The notes below the pieces were generated by a model. It ran no database searches. It saw only the letters and a program-made list of their open reading frames with translations, and was not told the origin of the DNA. A program made the translations under genes and the position numbers. Below are positions 33,601-45,760 of a stretch of DNA of 64,000 bases, one piece after another (the stretch's first letter is position 1; the number at the start of each line of letters is the position of its first letter). Source of the stretch: Stercorarius parasiticus (Eukaryota; Chordata; Aves; Charadriiformes; Stercorariidae); NCBI GenBank assembly GCA_013396915.1, contig VWZL01004592.1, positions 186,001-250,000 of the forward strand. The letters run 5' to 3'.

Positions 33601-34036
33601 ACAATCCCAGCAAGGCTTTCATCCTGGTGCGTTGAGAGGAGCAAGACAACACAATGTCCCCCTCAAAAATCCCTTACAACAGATGATTTGGTTGCAGCCC
33701 GGGCAGGCAAAAGAAGATCCTGCTGGCTTAAATAGGATATTTTGTGACAACTGCTTTGCATCAACAATGGCTGGAGGGCAGAGGCAGTCACAAATGGATC
33801 TATCAGCTTTTTGGGGTCCCAAAATAACATGGCCCTGGAGGAGCTGGCAGCAGCTCTTGGTGAGGCAGCAAGCCCGGGAAGCCGCGACTGTCCCTGTGGA
33901 CCAGGCTGTTTCATTTTCACACACGGCAGGATGGTAGTGTCCTTGGTGTCCACTTCACCATCTAGCCTGGCAGCATGGAGCCATCTCACTTTTCTGCCCC
34001 CAAGAAACAGCAAAGCGGGTTAACGTAGCTACAGAT
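30601..34036. other. Intergenic sequence; nothing recognised
   Basis: About 3.4 kb of single-copy-looking DNA. Frames up to 127 codons overlap on both strands and show no motif. No RNA gene or repeat tail seen. Confidence 0.5.
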
Positions 34037-34910
34037 TTCACAGAATCACAGAATGGTAGGGGTTGGAAGGGACCTCTGGAGATCATCTAGTCCAACCTCG
34101 CTGTCAAAGCAGACTCACCTAGAGCAGGCTGCACAGGAACGCATCCAGGCAGGTTTTGAGTATCTCCAGAGAAGGAGACTCCACCACCTCTCTGGGCAGC
34201 CTGTTTCAGTGCTCTGTCACCCTCAAAGAAAGAAGTTTTTGCTCATGTTCAGATGGAATTTCCTGTGTTCTAGTTTGTGCCCATTGCCTCTTGTCCTGTC
34301 ACAGGGCACCACTGAAAAGAGTCTGGCCCCATCCTCTTGGCACCCGCCCTTTAGCTATTGATAAGCATTGATGAGATCCCCTCTCAGTCTTCTCTTCTCC
34401 AGACTAAACAGACCCAGGTCTCTCAGCCTTTCCTCATAAGAGAGGTGCTGCAGTCCCTTGATCATCTTCGTCGCTCTCCGCTGGACTCTCTCCAGTAGTT
34501 TCTTGTCTTTCTCGAACTGGGGAGCCCAGAACTAGACACAGTACTCCAGACGTGTCCTCACCAGGGCAGAGTAGAAAGGGAGGATGACCTCCCTCAATCT
34601 GCTGGCAATGCTCTTTTTAATGCACCCCAGGAGACCACTGGCCTTCTTGGCCACAAGGGCACATTGCTGGCTCATGGTCAACTTGTCCACCAGGACTCTC
34701 AGGTCCCTCTCTGCTTTCCAACCCCTAACCTTTACTGGTGCATGGGGTTATTCCTCCCTAGGTGTAGGTCCCTCCTACACTTGCCCTTGTTGAACTTCGT
34801 TAGGTTCCTCTCCGCCCAACTCTCCAGCCTGTCCAGGTCTCGCTGTATGGTGGCACAGCCTTCTAGTGTACCAGCCACTCCTCCCAGTTTTGTGTCATCC
34901 CAGAGCAAAC
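34037..34910 (-). mobile_element. CR1 LINE 3' fragment, second subfamily
   Basis: The minus strand reads the end of CR1 reverse transcriptase ([20 protein letters not shown]) and the 3' UTR, ending at GGTTGGAAGGGACC and the CACAGAATCACAG tail. It is 5' truncated within the reverse transcriptase gene. It differs from the copies in PIDD1. Confidence 0.93.
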
Positions 34911-37730
34911 GGCACCATTTGGCATTGCTTGGCTGCACACCCCAGGGAAAGAGTGATGCTCCCTATCCTGCAACGCCCCAGAAATCAGATGCCACTTCTG
35001 CATCGGGGCAGATGCACATGGCGGGACACTGTGGGTCAATTTCTCCCTGGGATGAGGGGGTAAGCCCTGACAAAAGGCTCCTGTGGCAATTGGTGGCTGC
35101 AGCTGCGGGCTCCTTGCCAGCAGCTGTGCCCAGAGTGGGATCTGGAGGCCAATCTCACAGCCAAGAGAGCGCCATTCATCGGCACTCAATAAACAAAAGT
35201 GCCTTGCTGTTTTATCTGGGAGATAAGCATGCAGGGCATGAGATTGCTTTCCCTTGTGCTCTCTGTGCTGAGCGTGGCAGCCTACATTGGCCACCAAAGG
35301 AGCCAGGCCACTGCTGCTGTGGGACACGCTGCAGACAGGCGTGCAGGAATGGGGTCTGCTGTGTGTCAGACAGCCCTAAGGCCAGAGCCCCACGGGTGCT
35401 AGGCATGGCAAGATGCTGGTGCTTACTGGAGGCTGACAGCCCTGTGGGGCGTGTTGCAGGAGCTGGGTGACTTTGTGAGCCAGATTGTGACACATTACTT
35501 ATTAGCATTCCTGGGTCAACCCTGCAGCTCTAAAAGTCGCTTATAAAGGGGAGAAAATTCTACTTTTATGCCTTTTTGGCTTCTTGATGATCAATGATGG
35601 AAGTCTGAAAGCTTTTTGCTTGTTTTTATTCAGAGACTAACATTGCCAAGCCTTGATTTCCTTACTTTTGCTGGAGAAAAGTGGCTGTAGAGTTTGCTGA
35701 TGGGAGATGAGGAACACTTGTGTGCCTTGAGCATCAGGGACTTTCCTTCTGATATTTGTTAGGCATTTGAATCAAATAGCTACTAAGAGGATGTCTGCAG
35801 CCTCTTTCCGAGGAGCGATGGCCAGAGTGGACAGACAGACAGACCACGTATGTTGGTTCACCTGAGTGGTCTTGCAGCCTTGAGCTCTCTCTCAGGGACA
35901 ATAGAGCTGATCTTGGGGTAGAGCTGTCCCTTTCCCACACACCCTTCACTTTCTGGCTGCATCCACATCCCCTCTCACTTCTATGTCAAGTGTCCACACA
36001 GAAGATGAAAACAGATCTGCTGGGTCAGTGATTTCTAAGCTATTCCTGGCATCCAAGCTGACAAACAGTTGTGAATCTGTTCATTTTATTCATATCGTTT
36101 GGCTGTAATCTCAGCAGTTGGATGCTGGATGCCTCCTCTATCACCTCTGTGCTGTTACCTTTGGCAACCCATCCTGTGGTCCCAATGGAGAATGAGATCA
36201 GGCTCAGTTGAGATTGATTTTTCCAGAAAATGATGTTGACCAGTGCTAATTATATGTTACTGCCGCTTCAATCTTTATCAGTTAAATCATCTACCAGCGC
36301 TCTGATAATCACATCCGGGATGGCCACATGGCCAAGGGAGCAATGCCCAAGCTCACCTGATTTGGCTTTTTAAAGCGTTGGTTTAATGGCCACACTCATC
36401 AGGCGCTTGGGGATTTCAGGAGCAGCCCACAATTTATTAAAACAGAAAGCAAGGCAAATGAGATAGGAAGCTGAAAAATGCGACCTCGTGAAAGCCTCTT
36501 TCTTTGCCAGCAGACTGAACTTGACCCATGTCCTTGGCAGGGCTAAGCCAGCCCACGGCTCCTCTGGCAGCCGGGCTGAAAGGAGTGCAGGATTTTGAGA
36601 CTCATGGAGGGGGAGCTTTGTGACAAGCTGAGCACAAACCTGCTATAATGCTAGCATGTGTGACATGATGACGATGTTGCCTTGTACAGGAGGTCCTGAG
36701 CTCTGCTCTTCACCTTGTATCAGCCACAGACCTTGCTGCTTTTGAAGCTCCACTTTGTACCAAATGGTTTTAAATCTCTTTTGTGTCTGTCAGAAGAAAA
36801 AATTTATGTTTGAGAGCAGAGGAAACCTTGACAACCTGGCACTCACTGAATGCAAACTTTCTTCCTCTGGTTTTTTTTATCCACTCTCTTAAAGACTGCC
36901 GGAAGAAACGGGTCCCTTGTGCCATGCAGGTTGCAAAGAGCAGTTGTTTTTATGCAGCAGAACCAAAAATAAAAACGGGTGATTGCAGTCTTCTTAAAAC
37001 TCAGCACAAAGCCGGACAGCATTAACCTCTTCTTTGCCAGGGTATGGTACTCTCCTACCAGCACATCTATGGGATGGCACATTATGATAAATGGTAAAAT
37101 CTATCCCCCTCAATCCAAGCCGAGTTCAGTTCAGCTTTTGTCTGAGGTGGTACAGTGCAGTAAAACCCACCGAAGCCTTTGTAAAACATGGCAGAGTGAG
37201 GACCCATCACCACCAAGGAAGGGAGTGGGAAGGAGTTTCGCACCTGGGGAGTGGGAAGGTGTGACTGCAACTTCCCCATGCTCTGTTTCCCTATTCCCCA
37301 AAGTAGGGGAGCCCCTTGTCAGTGCCCATCAGCGCTTTCCCAAGGATGCAGTGGAAACATGGCAGCAGGGTTGGACAGACAATGCCAGTAGCTCCCTGCC
37401 CACATGCCTATCCAATACACACCAAAAAAATGGCCATGGTGCACAGGTCTCCTTCTTTGGTCAGGCACCACCTTTCTGGAGTGAGCTTTCTCACCTCTTG
37501 TGCTGTATCTCCTCATGCTTTGCCCAGCCCAGGTTGAGAAGTGCACAAGCTGCTCCCTTTTTCACCTACATCAAACTCATCAGCATTGGCTTCTGATGCA
37601 TCACCAACCTCTGGTTTACATCTTCTTCTCACCTTGGGTTACAGGTCCCTGACTGTGATAACAAGCTCCTCTCGCTTTCAGGTGCGTGCACAACTCTGAT
37701 GTTTCTGAGCTCTTCATCATGACTCCATAT
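34911..37730. other. Intergenic sequence with possible regulatory elements
   Basis: No gene recognised. A palindromic GATA pair lies at 35212-35226, and a TAAT-rich block at about 36230-36450 resembles a conserved noncoding element. Confidence 0.4.
36230..36450. promoter_or_regulatory. Possible enhancer-like block
   Basis: Contains GCTAATTATATG, GTTAAATCATC, CTGATAATC, CTTTATCA and TTTAATGG, a mix of homeodomain-like and GATA-like cores in about 200 bases. Conservation cannot be judged from one sequence. Confidence 0.2.
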
Positions 37731-38622
37731 GTGGACGTTGACTATCTGGACTTTGGTAAGGTCTTTGACACCATCCCCCACAGCATTCTCCTGGAGAAGC
37801 TGGCGAATCATGGCATAGACAAGCGTACTTTTCGCTGGCTTAAAAACTGGCTGGATGGCCGTGCCCAGAGAGTTGTGATTAATGAGGTGAATTCCTCTTG
37901 GCGGCCGGTCACCAGTGGGATCCCTCAGGGCTCAGTTTTGGGGCCAGTTTTGTTTAATATCTTTATCAATGATCTGGATGAGGGGATTGACTGCACCCTC
38001 AGTAAGTTCACAGACGACACCAAACTAGGTGGGAGTGTCGATCTGCTTGAGGGTAGGAAGGCTCTACAGAGGGACCTGGACAGGCTGGATCGATGGGCCA
38101 AGGCCAATTGTATGAGGTTTAATAAGGCCAAGTGCCGGGTCCTGCATTTCGGTCACAACAGCCCCAAGCAATGCTACAGGCTTGGGGAGGAGTGGCTAGA
38201 AAGCTGCCCAGCAGAAAAGGACCTGGGGGTGCTGGTGGACAACCAGCTTAACATGAGCCAGCAGTGTGCTCAGGTGGCCAAGAAGGCCNCCTGAAAGGAG
38301 GCTGTAGAGAGGTGGGTGTTGGCCTCTTCTCCCAGGTGAATAATGACAGGACCAGAGGAAATGGTCTGAAGTTGTGGCAGGGGAGGTTTAGATTAGATAT
38401 TAGGAAGAATTCCTTTAGTGAAAGAGTGGTCAGGCACTGGAACAGCCTGCCCAGGGAAGTGGTTGAGTCACCATCCCTAGAGGTTTTAAGAAACGTCTAG
38501 ATTTGGCACTTCAGGGCATGCTCTAGTGACGGAGGTTGTAGGGGGTTTTTTTTGAGTGTGTGTATGGTTGGACTCGATGATCTCAAAGGTCCTTTCCAAC
38601 CATGAAGATTCTATGATTCTAT
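37731..38622 (+). mobile_element. CR1 LINE fragment with reverse transcriptase remnant
   Basis: Reads [44 protein letters not shown] and [15 protein letters not shown], then the 3' UTR and the ATTCTATGATTCTAT tail. A single N at 38289 joins reverse transcriptase to the 3' part with a few hundred bases missing compared with normal CR1. 5' truncated and inactive. Confidence 0.95.
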
Positions 38623-39229
38623 ATAATTGTCGCTTCTCCCGTGTACACAATGTCCTCATTAGCCTGGCATGCTCCACCATCCTTGTAGCTGCTCTTCTCT
38701 GATCATCTCTGATTCATTGCACAGGCTGTGTACTCGTGCTCTGCCGGTTCCCCTGAGCCTTTGGTGCAGAGCTGGTGACCCCACGCTCACTGCGTCTGTT
38801 ATAGCGTAGCGCCCGGTGCACGTGAGTGGTGGGGGATGCTCTTGTATTCCCCTGCAGATCTTTCCCTCTTTCCTTGGTGGAGTCAAACCCATGGGCATCG
38901 TCCCAAGAGGCAGAGAGATCTGGCTGGCTATTGATGTCCTCCTCACCTTCTTGCTTAGTTTCCAAAGCCCACTGAAGCGGCTTCCATGGATGTTTTTGTG
39001 CGAGGACTCAGGCCCCGTTACACTCCTGAAACCATAATGGAGCCTGTTAAACCCAAAAGCAATGTCTGCCTGTGGCCTGGATGCTTTCCAGGGGGGCAGC
39101 AGGTGGCACAGCACGGTGATCCAACCGACCACAACTGGCTCGGTCTTTACTTTGAAGGGTCTTTCTTTTGAAGGGAATGACAGATTTATTATTCCCCCCC
39201 CCCTCCTTTTCGCTTGTGCCGCTTTTCCA
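38623..39229. other. Flank of the second GC-rich island; nothing recognised
   Basis: A minus-strand frame of 212 codons (38659-39297) runs into the island. It has no motif I know and overlaps an equally open plus-strand frame, so I do not call it coding. Confidence 0.4.
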
Positions 39230-39453
39230 CCCGTGTGCCGCCTCGCCAGGTGGCTGCAAGATGGCTGACGGGAGGGGTGAGGGAGAGCGCACCTCACCCT
39301 GCGGCGGGGCGAGGGGTGCCGCTGTCGGAGGGGAGGACAGGGCTACGGGCACGGCGGGGCACCCCCCTTCCCCCCGCGGCTGCCGTCGCCCGGGGACGCT
39401 GCGCCCCGGGGTGGGCCCGGGCCGGGGGAGGCCGCGGCGAGGCCCGGCCGCCC
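39230..39453 (+). promoter_or_regulatory. GC-rich island: candidate SLC25A22 promoter and 5' UTR exon
   Basis: Sudden GC- and CpG-rich sequence upstream of the assembly gap. A pyrimidine-rich stretch (CCTTTTCGCTTGTG) leads into AAGATGGCTGAC, a good YY1-type initiator motif, and a donor-like GTGAGG follows 9-10 bases after it. This is the only clear CpG island between PIDD1 and the first coding exon of SLC25A22, so it probably holds that gene's noncoding first exon. The link across 22 kb is inferred. Confidence 0.4.
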
Positions 39454-39525
39454 NNNNNNNNNNNNNNNNNNNNNNNNNNNNNNNNNNNNNNNNNNNNNNN
39501 NNNNNNNNNNNNNNNNNNNNNNNNN
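39454..39525. other. Assembly gap (72 N)
   Basis: Seventy-two N between the GC-rich island and a minisatellite. The true length is unknown and part of the repeat array is probably missing. Confidence 0.95.
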
Positions 39526-39715
39526 CCCCCATGCACCCTCCTTACCCCGGGGGGTGTGGGCTCCCCTGCCTCCCCATGTACCTCCCTCACCGCCGGGGTC
39601 AGCGGGCTCCCCTGGCTCCTCTATGTACCACCTCACCGCTGGGGTCGGCGGGCTACCCTGACCCCCCATGTACCCTCTCGGTACCCGCGGGGTTGTAAGC
39701 CCGGCCCCCACCTGC
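39526..39715. repeat. GC-rich minisatellite, about 45-47 base unit
   Basis: The motif CCCATGTACC...GGGGTC.GCGGGCT recurs with its ATG at 39531, 39576, 39623 and 39668, which gives periods of 45, 47 and 45. Units have diverged. The array touches the N gap, so more copies are likely hidden. Confidence 0.85.
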
Positions 39716-42693
39716 TCCTCTCACCCTGGGAAGTGCCAGTCCCCCCAGTCGTTGCCCTCATCCTGGGGGGTGGGGGTCCCGCTGCCTGAATTTGGGGCCA
39801 CAGGTGCCTGTGTGTCTAAACCGAGCCTGGGGGAGATTGCCCCATGGTCCCCGTGGTGCTGGGGTTGCCCTTGCCGGGCCTTGGGGGCTGTATCGGGGTC
39901 CCCTTCTCCCTGCCTGCGCCGGGGAAATTGCGGGTGACACGTGTGTGGTTTCAGTCATGCCCTTTAGTGCCTCAGAGCTGCTGCTTTTCATATTGAAAGC
40001 GATTTGCATGTTTTTCTGGGGCTTCTGATTTCCAAGGTGATCTGTAGGATTGTAGCTTCTGGTTGCCCTGGTCGCAGGGCAGGGTCCTGCATCTAAGCCC
40101 CTCCGAGCTCCTTCCAGGCTCTCCTAAGCCAGATCTGCGCCTCTTTGAGGTAGGTCAAGGTTATCATGCACTTCCTCCCGTGGATGGGGAACGTGGCAAT
40201 TTGGATAGGCTGTGGGATTTCCTCAAGGTCATCCTGGGAATTGGACCCCAAGCATCCTTTCCTCTCTCGCTGCATCCTCCGGAGCTGCCGGGCTCCTGCT
40301 GGGCGAGGGCACAGTTGTGGAAATCAGATTTTCCAGTGCCCCGGGCCGCTCTGCTGCAGGGCTTCTTGGCTTTTAGTTTCTACACCTTGCCAGACTGTCA
40401 GAGTAACAAACGTCAGAGCAGGATCCCAGCTATATTTATTTGGCCTAATATATTTTAAATATTAGGTGTTTACAGTTAAAAGACTGGGTGTTTTTACTAT
40501 ATCGCATTCATCTCTGAGAGTCTCACTGCCATTAGGATCTCCTGTGGCGTGGCTGCTGCTGTTGGGATTGTATCTGCAGTGATTTTGATCACTGCAAGTC
40601 ACTGTGGCTTCTTCTCTCAAGAACCTGCTTTTTGGCAATGGCAAGCAAAAGGCAATCAAACTAGAGTGGAACTTGGCTGATAACAACATATCGTGTGGGA
40701 CTTGGATGGTGGTTATCGTCTTGTCCTCGGCTTGTGTTTTGCTTTCCAGGCTGTTACAAATAACGGTATAGATGAGGCCTAATAGGAGGAGTTACTCTAA
40801 CTTCTTCACCAGAAAATAAACAGGAGTATTTAATGAGGATTTGCCCCTTTGAGTGCCTTGCCTGTAGGGTTTTTAACTGTGCACTATTTACTTCTTGTCA
40901 TTCACACAGATACGATTTTTCTCCTGGTGCTGTGCCCTGGGCTCATTTCTTCACCGAGTGCCTGTCGTAGTAAGGAGCATTATATTTTGAGGATGATGAT
41001 GATTGGTGGCAGAGAGGGATGGCTGAGTTGGAACAGGGAGCAAATCTGTGTCATAAATTGGAGCCTGGCACTGCTCTGAAGGAAAGTCTGCAGTCTTGTT
41101 TGATAGCCAGCAATCTTGTTAATGTCTTACTAAGATGCCAGGGCCCTAGAAGATCCTCCTGCTGCTGTTTTAAGAAGGGGTAGTGTGCTGTATTAAGTTA
41201 CTAGGAGGTAGAAATCACTGACAGCCTGTCAGGGCCATTCACTTCTCTTTTCCTAACAAGATTTAAATTAGTGGCCAAGACAGGGGGAAATACCCCCCTG
41301 GTGGGCTAAGGTGACAGCAGCATGTAGGCATGGAAGCAGCCCCCCATGCTCGCTTGTGCATCGCATTTTGTGTTGTAGGTCTCTAGAAGGGCAAAGGTGT
41401 AATGGAGAGAAGGGGACCGATATGCAGTCCCTGAAGTTTGGTGTGCCTCAGAGCCTGGGAACCATGAGGATTTGGAGCTGTGCTCTGATGAGGATGTTAC
41501 AATGGGGAAAGTATCGCTTAGGAGCTGTAAACATTTCGTATGCCTATACAGTTGTTCTTGCATAACTGTTGTCATGCTGATAATTGTGAAATAGTAGGAG
41601 GGAGAGGTTTTCTGGAGTAGGGCAGCAGCGTTTTTAGGTGGGAAAACATTGTGCTGTGTTTAGCTAGAGTAAAACACATCCAGATCCAGCATCCCTGACT
41701 GGCGGCCCAGTTTTGCAGATTCTCCTAAGAACAGCTTTTCCATGAGGGGTAAAGCCCGATCTACAGAACACCCTTGTTGCAGCGTACATGATGATCATGC
41801 AATGCTGTAAAAAATAGTTAATTATCCCTGACACTCTGCGTTTTATGTGAATAATCTGCAGCTAGGAGGCTGTAAGAGGAGTAACTGATGAGTTGCTCCT
41901 TTTCCTTGGGCAAGGAGTGCCTAGGTGTTTTGTAGAGCTGTGTGGTATCCATCTCTGGTCCTCCAAAGGGCTAGCCTTTGGGTTTGCTGCTGGGCTGAGG
42001 GTTGTTTTACAGATATTCACAAACCTCTGGATTCTCTTTCACCCCACTGTGGAAATTGCTCTTGGAGGGCAATTGCCAAATTCACAGTGTCTGCTGGAAG
42101 GTGGTATGTCCTTGTGAAATTTGGGAGGTGAAAGGCTTGTGAGGGGAGAAGAAAAGTTTAGCAGCATTGAGCATAGCTGCAGAAGGATTCGTGTCCCCTG
42201 GTGCCATCTTGCAGCATGTCTGCCTTGTTCCAGTGCGATGCTTTCTTTTGTCACTTGATCCCTGGGCTCACCTGGGGGCAGGGAACTGTAAGTGTTTTGC
42301 ACTGCCAACTTTCCAGTGCCAGCAAGATGCCCTGTGCGGGGTGTATCTCTTAATAAGCTGGTTTTGTCTGCCTAAAATCATATTGTAGTGCCAGAATGAC
42401 ATAAAAGAGCCTTGAACGAGGCCCCAGGGGGGAAGGAAAAGGGGTGGAAAAATGCAAAATATTTTTGTTCGGAGATCCTGCCCTGGGGAGATGATGTGTA
42501 ACCAAACTGGGTTTGGAATGGCTAGGACAAATGAGTTCCCTTGTGATCCTGAGTGCTGCAGTTCATGTGTATTACGGTAGGATGCCAATGTCCTACGAAG
42601 GGACTTTCTGCAGTTCCCCCTTTTCTAGGCTGTTTCAGAACAGAGAGGTATTTCTCCTAAGCCTGCCTTATTCCTGGCTCTCCTTTTTCAGAG

Positions 42694-42776
42694 TGTTTTT
42701 TTCCCCTTGGTTTTTGTTGGTTTTTGGTTATGTTTTTTTTGTTTTGTTTTGTTTGTTGGTTTGTTTTGTTTTTCCC
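42694..42776. repeat. T/G-rich low-complexity tract
   Basis: Irregular TTTTG and TTTGTTGG units for about 80 bases. There is no terminal structure of a mobile element. Confidence 0.85.
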
Positions 42777-45759
42777 CAGAATGAAGTTTCTACACATCTG
42801 CTGGCAGGTCAGTCATGTCCCAGAGCTGTGCACCTTGGCCCTTGACTGGAGTATGTTGATGTAGCTCTAGCAGAGTCAGCGGAGCAAATCTGGTTTGCAC
42901 CAGCTGAGGTTAGGCCATCATGTGGGAGCCCTCGAGCTACAGGAAGAGCTTGGGCACACGGCCTCTTTAGCCTGTCACTTACAAGTTTGTTAACATCCCG
43001 TTAACCTCCCAGCTGCCTCTGCTCCTCTGTTTAAATCTGCAATATTGTGTAAAGGCAAGTGCCTGTGCTGCTCCTTCAACAGCAGCCGTGCAGGATGGGG
43101 AAGGATCCGCCTGGTCACAGCATCCTGCCTTCTGCTACTGCTGGTACATAAGGACTGGTTATTATGCCGTTTACATCTGTGTATATGTTCACCTAAATCC
43201 GTAACTGGGTTTTCAGGAAATGCAAAAGTCTGCTTTGATGCCTGTGTTTGCACATTTGGGCTTTCTTAGAAGTACCCAAACATCTGCACTACCAGAAAGT
43301 TAGGAGAGTTTGAATTATCAATTACTTATCGTGGCAAACGAGCTATGGATGCTGCCTATGTGAGCTAGTGCATTGTTTTTATTTTTCACTCTTGAACACA
43401 TGATACCTAACTGCGTATGTTTCATTGTGCATTTCTCATAAATGGCTGTGTGGATGCTAGCCTTGCTGGAGCCAGTTGCCTTGTCTCTCCACAGTGAGAC
43501 AGTGGGACGTGGCTGCAAGTACCTCTTCTTTCTCTGCTGAAGAGGTGCCTGAGGTCTAACAGGACAGTGTGTTTTGGCTTCCCTGGTGCCCTGATTTGTT
43601 GAAGCCTTCCTTCTTCTGCAAGGCTGAGTCCTCTGGCTTGTGCCTGATTGGAGTGGGGACCGTCATTTGGCCATATCCAGCTAACCGCACGGTGTGCTGC
43701 TAGAGCTAATGCTGTGTTGCTCCAGCTAATCCTAACAGCAGATAAATAATTTTTTCCTGTCCTCTTCTGTTTGCCTTCCAGCACAAAGATAGTGGGAAGA
43801 AGGGGGCGGATTGAGCTGTCCAGTGCAAAACTGGATGTTGCTTTAACCTTGCAGTATTGATTGCTGGGTAGTTCAATTTTTGTGAAGATAAAGTAACAGG
43901 GGGTACAAAAGCTTCAGAAAACATGGAAAAACCCCAGACAAACCCAATGAAAAGGCCTTGTCACTCTGGGTGGTTTGGATTTCTGTACGGCAGTTTCCTC
44001 TTACGCATCTGCAAATATGAAAGCTTTGAATACTTGCTGTCTTAGGAGGGCTGCCCACATGGAGATTATTTGCTTGGGGAAGGGAAAGGCACCCAGGCAG
44101 CAATGCTTGTCCTGTATCAGGAGAAATGTGATGGGATACCATTTATTTAATTTGTGGTGTCTCTAATGATCTTGACTTGATGCAGCCTGTGGTGAGCTGC
44201 TCACAGGAATGCAGTCTTATGTTTATTTTGTTAAACCTTTTCATAACCGGTTCTTGTTCTTGTTTTGGTGGTGGGTGGCTACGCCTTGTCAAACCTCCCA
44301 GTGCCCTGCTCCTTCCTTTGGTGCTGCTGATGGTGTGTGGCTTATCAAGAGAGCTGTCTGAGTTTTTTTTCCTTTCCTGGGTCTGCAGCATTTCTCCAGA
44401 GGCCAGAATGAAAGAGATTGATTTTCGTCCAGCTGATTTTTCCAGGATGGCATGAATTTGAGCAGCTGGAGGTGAATGGAGTCCCATCAAAGACTGCCTG
44501 CCCCACCTGGAGTTTGGCTCCATGGCTGGGGCTGGTACTCTCAATTTAAAGGCTGTCCCAGTTACGAATTGCTTCGTGGACAAAGTAGGGAGAGGGAAGG
44601 AGAAGGAAAACTTCCCCTCTTAAAAAGAACAGCAGTGCTGCTGCACTGAGTGACTCACTGTCATGGAGGAGGCCTTTGGGAAGAGAGGTGGTGTGTGCTT
44701 TTCTTTTTTAATTGGAGCACAAAGATATGGGACTTTCTGCAAGTCATTTTAGTAGGAGATGCTGTGCGGGTGAGCTCTTAGTTTGGCCAAGCCAGAAGCC
44801 AGTCCAGTAGCCGTGATCCTTCATTTCTGAATTTAACCACAGCTTCCAGTCAATCCTTTTTGTTTCAACAAGAGGCTGTGCTGTGCGATGTGAGAGCTTT
44901 GCAGGGATAAACGTGTGGAAGGAGGCGGTAGCATGTGGTGTGCTTAGTCTGGACCAGCACATCTGTCACTTCTGTTGCTAACGAGTACTGTGTCCTTGTC
45001 ACTGTGGTGTCTGACCCCTTACTGCCTTTAATGGGTGTGCTGCCTGCGCGCCTTGACAGCGGAGACAGGGGCAGTTCCCTGTTGCCTGCCAGGTAGGGTG
45101 GGATGGAAACACCTTCTCCAAGGCCACGTGCAGACTGGGAGCTTCTTTGGTGCCCCGTTCAGTGCTGTGCTCTTTGCTCTGTGATAGTTAGGGATTTATA
45201 AAAAAAGAAAAAAGAAGGAAGCATGTTTTAGGGAGAGGACATGTCAGGGGCTAACTGTGAATTTGGGTACTGCTTTCTCCTTTGCCACAGATTCAGAGCG
45301 TGACCTTGGATAAGCAGTAAAACGTCTGTCTCTGAACATGTTCCCTACAGTCAAATAGGGACAGCAACACTTCCAGGGTTTTGCCATTTGTATGCAATAG
45401 CAATGGCAGCTGTTGCAGAAGGTATGATCTGATGTAGTAAATGGTCTCTCCTGGCTGCTTCGTTTTCCTTTTTCATTTTGTGTTGACTTTCTCAAGGATG
45501 GGGGTAGCTTCCTTTTCTATACCCTGGGTAAGCTGAGCTCTTCTCTATAAGGCAACAGGAGCACTTGTTGGTTCGTCTCATCCTTTGGGAGCAGCTGTTG
45601 TTTATGAAGGCTAAGGGTAGTAGTAGTTCCTTTAAAAGACATAAAACACATTGTGTTGGCCTGACCCCTTTCCCCTGAACTCTCCTGCTCACTTTGTTAG
45701 CAGCTAAAAGTATGCATGTCCTGAGCAGCTGTTGTCTTTTTGGTGCCTTTTTTTTTTTT

Positions 45760-45760
45760 N
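45760..45760. other. Single-N gap in a T run
   Basis: One N at the end of a run of 12 T (45748-45759), a homopolymer of uncertain length. Confidence 0.85.

Noticed and set aside
34664..35470. Plus-strand open frame of 268 codons, the longest in the window
   Set aside because: The first half is the antisense of a CR1 copy and the rest has no motif. It is a chance read-through from the repeat.
38659..39297. 212-codon minus-strand frame entering the second GC-rich island
   Set aside because: No motif, no supporting splice sites, and the opposite strand is equally open.
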